This document shows positions 32,501 through 36,361 of a stretch of 36,361 nucleotides of DNA, piece after piece (position 1 is the first letter of the stretch; the number at the start of each line of letters is the position of its first letter). A program made the translations under genes and the position numbers. The notes beneath the pieces were generated by a model. It saw nothing but the letters and a program-made list of their open reading frames with translations. It was not told the DNA's origin and searched no databases. The DNA is from CAYGTK01 sp964352775 (GTDB lineage: Bacteria > Bacteroidota > Bacteroidia > Chitinophagales > CAIOSU01), in assembly GCA_964352775.1 (NCBI GenBank), contig CAYGTK010000009.1:1-36361 (forward strand), given 5' to 3'.

Positions 32501-35500
32501 CTACTCGCTCAGCTTAACGATGCGTTTCTGGAGCACGCCGTCAGGATGTATAACCTTCACCAAGTAAACTCCAGCCGCGTATGTAGTTAACGAGATAGTG
32601 GTATTAATATTCGTCATAGTAACCACATCAAGTAGTTGACCACTTATTGAAAGCAATTCAATTGTAACCGCTTCAACAGGTAGGGTTTTCATCTCAATAA
32701 ACACCTGACCGAATGTAGGGTTTGGAAATACAGAAATATTGTTCTCTAATAATTCCTCCACACTTACATTAATAACTGAAATGGTATCTGAGCTTGTGCT
32801 ACATCCATTTGCTCCTTCTACTAACACAAAGTAATCACCATTTAAAGTAACTGGGTAAGACGAGCCATTAGCTCCACCAATGGATTGTCCATTCACATAC
32901 CATTGATAAGAAGAATATACAGCAGGCACACTTAAAGTGAAGCCCGCACGTGTAATTGTTGGAGATGATGGTGAATTATTAACAGTAAGATCCGTTTGGA
33001 TGATGCTATCGCAGCCTGCATTAGAGATGGTATCGTAATAGGTACCTGTTGTTGTCTGTAATGATCCTCCAGCTAAATAACTTTCTCCTGAACAGATGTC
33101 AACACTTACCACACTACTTCCAGCTGGAAGAACAGTTAGTTCTAAAACTCGAACGCTGTCGCAACCATCAGACCCTGAATAAACATCGGTATATGTACCT
33201 GTGGTAGAGTATGCCTCAAAGCTATCTCCGGAACATATACTTTCCGTTAAGGTAGTGGTATCATTACTTAATACAGTAAGATCAAGTACCCGTGTGCTAT
33301 CGCAGCCATTGGAACCTGTATATGTATCCGAGTAAATACCTGTCGCACTATAACCTGCAAAGCTTTGGCCTTCGCAAATAGTTTGAGAGATAGTAGCTTG
33401 GGTAGTGTCTAGTACCGTCAAGTTCAAAGTACGAATACTGTCGCAACCACCCTGTGCAGTGTATTGGTCGATGTAGGTGCCTGTAGCAGTATATCCGACA
33501 AAGGTTTGGCCTTCGCAAATAGTTTCATTAACCGTTGTAGTGATACTAGTTTGAACGGTTAGGTTCAATGTCCTGACACTATCGCAGTTGTTAACGCTGG
33601 TATAGGTATCCATATAAGTACCTGTACTAGAGTAACCTGCAAAAGTTTGGCCTTGACAGATGGATCGGTTGATAGTAGTATTGATCGGTGCAAGAACAGT
33701 TAAGTTCAAGGTGCGGACACTATCGCAGCTATTAGAGCCAGTATATGTGTCTGTATAGGTTCCCGTAGCGCTATAGCCTGCAAATGACTGACCATTACAA
33801 ATGGTTTCCGTAACAGTAGTAGAGGTAGTTGGCAGAACTGTAAGGTTAATGGTTCTAGTACTATCACAACCGCTAGATGAAGTCAACACATCATTGTAAA
33901 CACCTGTTGCAGTATAGCCCGCAAAGCTTTGGCCTTGGCAAATGCTTTGGGTGATGTTACTGGTAATAGGAGCAAGAACTGTCAAATTCAAAGTTCTAGT
34001 ACTATCACATCCACCAGTTGCGGTGAACATGTCAACATATGTACCTGAGGCAGAATATCCAGCAAAAGACTGACCATTGCATATTGTTTGATTAACGGTG
34101 CTAGTAATGGCCGTTTGTACAGTTAAATTTAGTGTCCGCGTACTATCGCAGCCACTAGTTAATGTGAAAACATCCACATAAATACCTGCACTAGTGTATC
34201 CTGCAAAACTTTGACCGTTGCAGATAGTTTTATTGACCGTACTAGTGATAGGTGCTAGAACGGTTAAGTTCAACGTGCGAGTGCTATCGCAACCACCTGC
34301 TATAGGAAATACATCAACATAAGTTCCCGTTGCAGAGTATCCTGCGAAGCTCTGACCATTGCAGATAGTCTCGTTGATGGTTGAGGTAATAGCCGACTGT
34401 ACTGTCAAATTCAAGGTGCGAGTACTATCGCACCCATTTGAGGCAAGGTACATATCCATATAAGTACCCGTTATGGAGTAGCCTGCAAAGCTTTGTCCTG
34501 CACATATAGTTTGGTTAACCGTACTAGTTATTGGCGTAAGCACTGTAAGGTTTAAAGTGCGAACGCTATCACAGCCATTGCTTGCGGGGAAATTGTCTAC
34601 ATAAACCCCTGTAGTAGAATAACCTGCGAATGATTGACCTGAGCAGATAGTCTGGTTAAGTGTTTGTCTTAAAGTATCAAGAACGGTCAAGTTCAATTGT
34701 ATGATGCTATCACAACCATTAGCCAATGCAAAAGTATCTAGAAAGTAAACACCCGTTGTATTCAACCCAAAAGCAGAACCCCCTTGACAAATAGTAGAAT
34801 CTAACGTGATTAAAAGGTCGGTACAAGATGAAGGCGAGCAAGGGGTAGTTCCCGTTACTGCACTTAAAGGACTACCTAAGGAATAGTTGAGTTCATTGAA
34901 TGCTAGCGTGTCGCTCACACTCAAAGTTCCGCCAAAAGGTGTTGGTCCAGATAGCGTGTAATTGGCAGCTTGCTCCTGGCAACCACTGCTACCTGCGCTA
35001 TCGGTACGTACAAGGTAAATTTCTCTACTTGAGGTGAAGCTTTCAGTATATCCACCAATAACATAACCACCATCAATGGTTTGTGATAAACTAAGCCCAA
35101 CATCAACTAATGTTCCACCATATACCATCGACCATTCTTCCGTTCCCGCGGCATCTGTCTTTACTAGCGTAACATCACTATTACCAAAACCAGCACCTAC
35201 CGTTGAGCCTGCTATTGCAAATCCACCGTCGCTAGTTGCTATTGCGGCAAAGCCCTCGTCTCTAGCACTAGTACCAAACGTTCTAGTGAATAACAAAGAT
35301 CCACTACCATCTATCTTAGCTAAGAATAAGTCACCTTGACCTGCACCAAAAGTATTCGTTACTCCACTAATGAAATAGTTTCCATCGTTAGTTTCCCCTA
35401 CTCCATTTACCTCGTCTATTTGAGATGCTCCAGGGAGTGTTAACGTCCAATCAATTGCACCAGTTGAAGTAACCTTTAAGGCATATACATAACTAAAGTT

Positions 35501-36361
35501 CCCTGAAGGGTTTTGAGTTGCTCCAACAATGGCACCACCATCACTAGTTGCACTTACACTAAGGCCATTCTCATTTCCTGGGCCACCATATCGTTCACTC
35601 CAAATAACATTTCCGTTAGCCTTATCCACTTTTACCAAAGAAACATCTTCACCATTTGTTACGGTATTAGCTGTTAATCCTGTAACGATAATGCTTCCAT
35701 CAGTTGCAATGGTAATTGCTCTAAACTCATCATTGGCTACATCGCCATATGTCTTTCTCCATAGATTGTTACCTGTGGCATCAACATGCATAATGAAACC
35801 ATTAGCCGTACCTGAAGTCGCATTGGCTGCTTTACCAGTAACATAATACGAACTATCTGAAGCTTGAACTGCGGCATAAGCAACGTCATCCGTGGACGCA
35901 TCAAGCGTACGCTGCCAAGTTACATTTCCAAATACATCCAACTTCACCAACTTGATGGCACCTGACTGCCCTACGCCATAAGCGGAATAGACCAGCAGGT
36001 AACCGCCGTCGTTAGTGGTAATGGAATAACCGGGTTGGTCGGAGCCCGCTTGTCCGTAAGTCTTTTGGAACTTGTCTTGTCCAATATTGAATATTCTGCT
36101 AAAAGTTTCTACACACCCCGTATTCTCTACAATCAAGTTAACAAAATACACCCCTGCTGAATCGAAGGTATAAGAAGGGTTTGGCATGGTACTAATGGTA
36201 TCTCCATTTACCGTCCAAACTGTAGAAAGAGCATTAATACTTGTATTGATGAAATCGATGGTATAACCGGCGTAGCCATAATCAAGGCTAGAAGTGTAAT
36301 TGGCCTCTAAAGAATCACATGGAAAAATAGTAGTGTCTACATTTACTACCACGCTAAACTC
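32501..36361 (-). CDS. Giant surface protein with PKD-like, propeller-like and Cys-patterned tandem repeats and a T9SS sorting domain; 5' end outside the window
   Basis: The frame is open to the window edge (the GTG at 36352 is not a real start), so this is the last 1286 residues. From the N-terminal side come a PKD-like domain (about 36060-36330, with a YTFDSAGVYFVNL ending), a propeller-like region of about seven DGGY..G...G repeats (about 34980-36060), and 13 tandem units of about 47 residues (34795-32981), each with two Cys (TIC.GQSF.GY...GTY...G.CDS.RTLNLTV). An Ig-like stretch follows, and the T9SS type A domain begins at VFPNP (about 32730). It should be exported and tethered at the cell surface, perhaps as an adhesin or scaffold. 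Confidence 0.85.
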   Translation of the reverse strand, partial: EFSVVVNVDTTIFPCDSLEANYTSSLDYGYAGYTIDFINTSINALSTVWTVNGDTISTMPNPSYTFDSAGVYFVNLIVENTGCVETFSRIFNIGQDKFQKTYGQAGSDQPGYSITTNDGGYLLVYSAYGVGQSGAIKLVKLDVFGNVTWQRTLDASTDDVAYAAVQASDSSYYVTGKAANATSGTANGFIMHVDATGNNLWRKTYGDVANDEFRAITIATDGSIIVTGLTANTVTNGEDVSLVKVDKANGNVIWSERYGGPGNENGLSVSATSDGGAIVGATQNPSGNFSYVYALKVTSTGAIDWTLTLPGASQIDEVNGVGETNDGNYFISGVTNTFGAGQGDLFLAKIDGSGSLLFTRTFGTSARDEGFAAIATSDGGFAIAGSTVGAGFGNSDVTLVKTDAAGTEEWSMVYGGTLVDVGLSLSQTIDGGYVIGGYTESFTSSREIYLVRTDSAGSSGCQEQAANYTLSGPTPFGGTLSVSDTLAFNELNYSLGSPLSAVTGTTPCSPSSCTDLLITLDSTICQGGSAFGLNTTGVYFLDTFALANGCDSIIQLNLTVLDTLRQTLNQTICSGQSFAGYSTTGVYVDNFPASNGCDSVRTLNLTVLTPITSTVNQTICAGQSFAGYSITGTYMDMYLASNGCDSTRTLNLTVQSAITSTINETICNGQSFAGYSATGTYVDVFPIAGGCDSTRTLNLTVLAPITSTVNKTICNGQSFAGYTSAGIYVDVFTLTSGCDSTRTLNLTVQTAITSTVNQTICNGQSFAGYSASGTYVDMFTATGGCDSTRTLNLTVLAPITSNITQSICQGQSFAGYTATGVYNDVLTSSSGCDSTRTINLTVLPTTSTTVTETICNGQSFAGYSATGTYTDTYTGSNSCDSVRTLNLTVLAPINTTINRSICQGQTFAGYSSTGTYMDTYTSVNNCDSVRTLNLTVQTSITTTVNETICEGQTFVGYTATGTYIDQYTAQGGCDSIRTLNLTVLDTTQATISQTICEGQSFAGYSATGIYSDTYTGSNGCDSTRVLDLTVLSNDTTTLTESICSGDSFEAYSTTGTYTDVYSGSDGCDSVRVLELTVLPAGSSVVSVDICSGESYLAGGSLQTTTGTYYDTISNAGCDSIIQTDLTVNNSPSSPTITRAGFTLSVPAVYSSYQWYVNGQSIGGANGSSYPVTLNGDYFVLVEGANGCSTSSDTISVINVSVEELLENNISVFPNPTFGQVFIEMKTLPVEAVTIELLSISGQLLDVVTMTNINTTISLTTYAAGVYLVKVIHPDGVLQKRIVKLSE
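32981..34795 (-). repeat. Thirteen tandem 141-bp repeats (47 residues each)
   Basis: Twelve units of exactly 47 codons and a final one of 41 codons fill 1815 bases. Each unit has Cys at position 3 (TIC) and a second Cys in CDS about 24-25 residues later, probably forming one disulfide per unit. The linkers alternate between a VL.PITSTV and a VQ.AITSTI form in units 2-5 and again in units 8-9, suggesting growth by copying a two-unit block of 282 bp. Confidence 0.9.

Noticed and set aside
32981..34795. Regularly spaced repeats resembling a CRISPR array
   Set aside because: The period is 141 bp with no distinct spacers, it is one open reading frame, and no cas genes are present; it is a protein repeat.
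35076..35846. Plus-strand frames inside the giant protein gene
   Set aside because: They result from the repeat composition of the opposite strand and have no recognisable domain or promoter.

Overview
The window looks like chromosomal DNA of a marine-type member of the Bacteroidota. The evidence is low to moderate GC, several cargo proteins with C-terminal type IX secretion (T9SS) sorting domains (YPNP/FPNP-like motifs), a TonB receptor with a carboxypeptidase-like N-terminal domain, a Rho factor with a long charged insertion, TAnnTTTG-type -7 promoter boxes, and few Shine-Dalgarno sites. I cannot resolve the family from sequence alone. I see no rRNA, tRNA, CRISPR array, insertion sequence, phage gene or stretch above 300 bases without a gene.

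Layout. (1) 1-6208, mostly housekeeping: the end of a GIN/DUF2807 protein, a tiny T9SS-tailed protein, acylphosphatase, rho, serS and a glnK-amt ammonium pair. (2) 6453-12003, envelope genes: an L,D-transpeptidase, a DUF1295 membrane protein, a secreted subtilisin followed closely by a LolCD/MacB-like ABC pair, and a small membrane protein. (3) 12143-19463, minus strand: a metal-type cluster (HYC_CC_PP-like protein, HMA protein, T9SS-tailed propeller protein, TonB receptor with a CysCys plug), then gamma-glutamyltransferase, a DUF985 cupin and a small c-type cytochrome. (4) 19544-28522, an envelope/glycan-type island: three multipass GT-C-like proteins, three membrane-anchored SGNH hydrolases and a methyltransferase, many start-stop overlapped. 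(5) 28499-32440, minus strand: three consecutive radical SAM proteins that share an N-terminal cysteine arrangement, translationally coupled. (6) 32501-36361: the C-terminal part of a very large T9SS-exported protein with a PKD-like domain, a propeller-like region, 13 tandem 47-residue repeats and a sorting domain. It runs off the window edge.

How the parts may work together. glnK-amt is a standard nitrogen-sensing and ammonium-uptake pair. The HYC/HMA/propeller/TonB block reads as an outer-membrane metal (possibly copper) acquisition unit. The most interesting unexplained part is regions 4-6. A GT-C/SGNH/methyltransferase block faces a triple radical SAM operon, which lies just downstream of a giant Cys-patterned surface protein. 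No small precursor peptide is visible, so the radical SAM substrate is unknown; a glycan, lipid or surface protein are all open possibilities.
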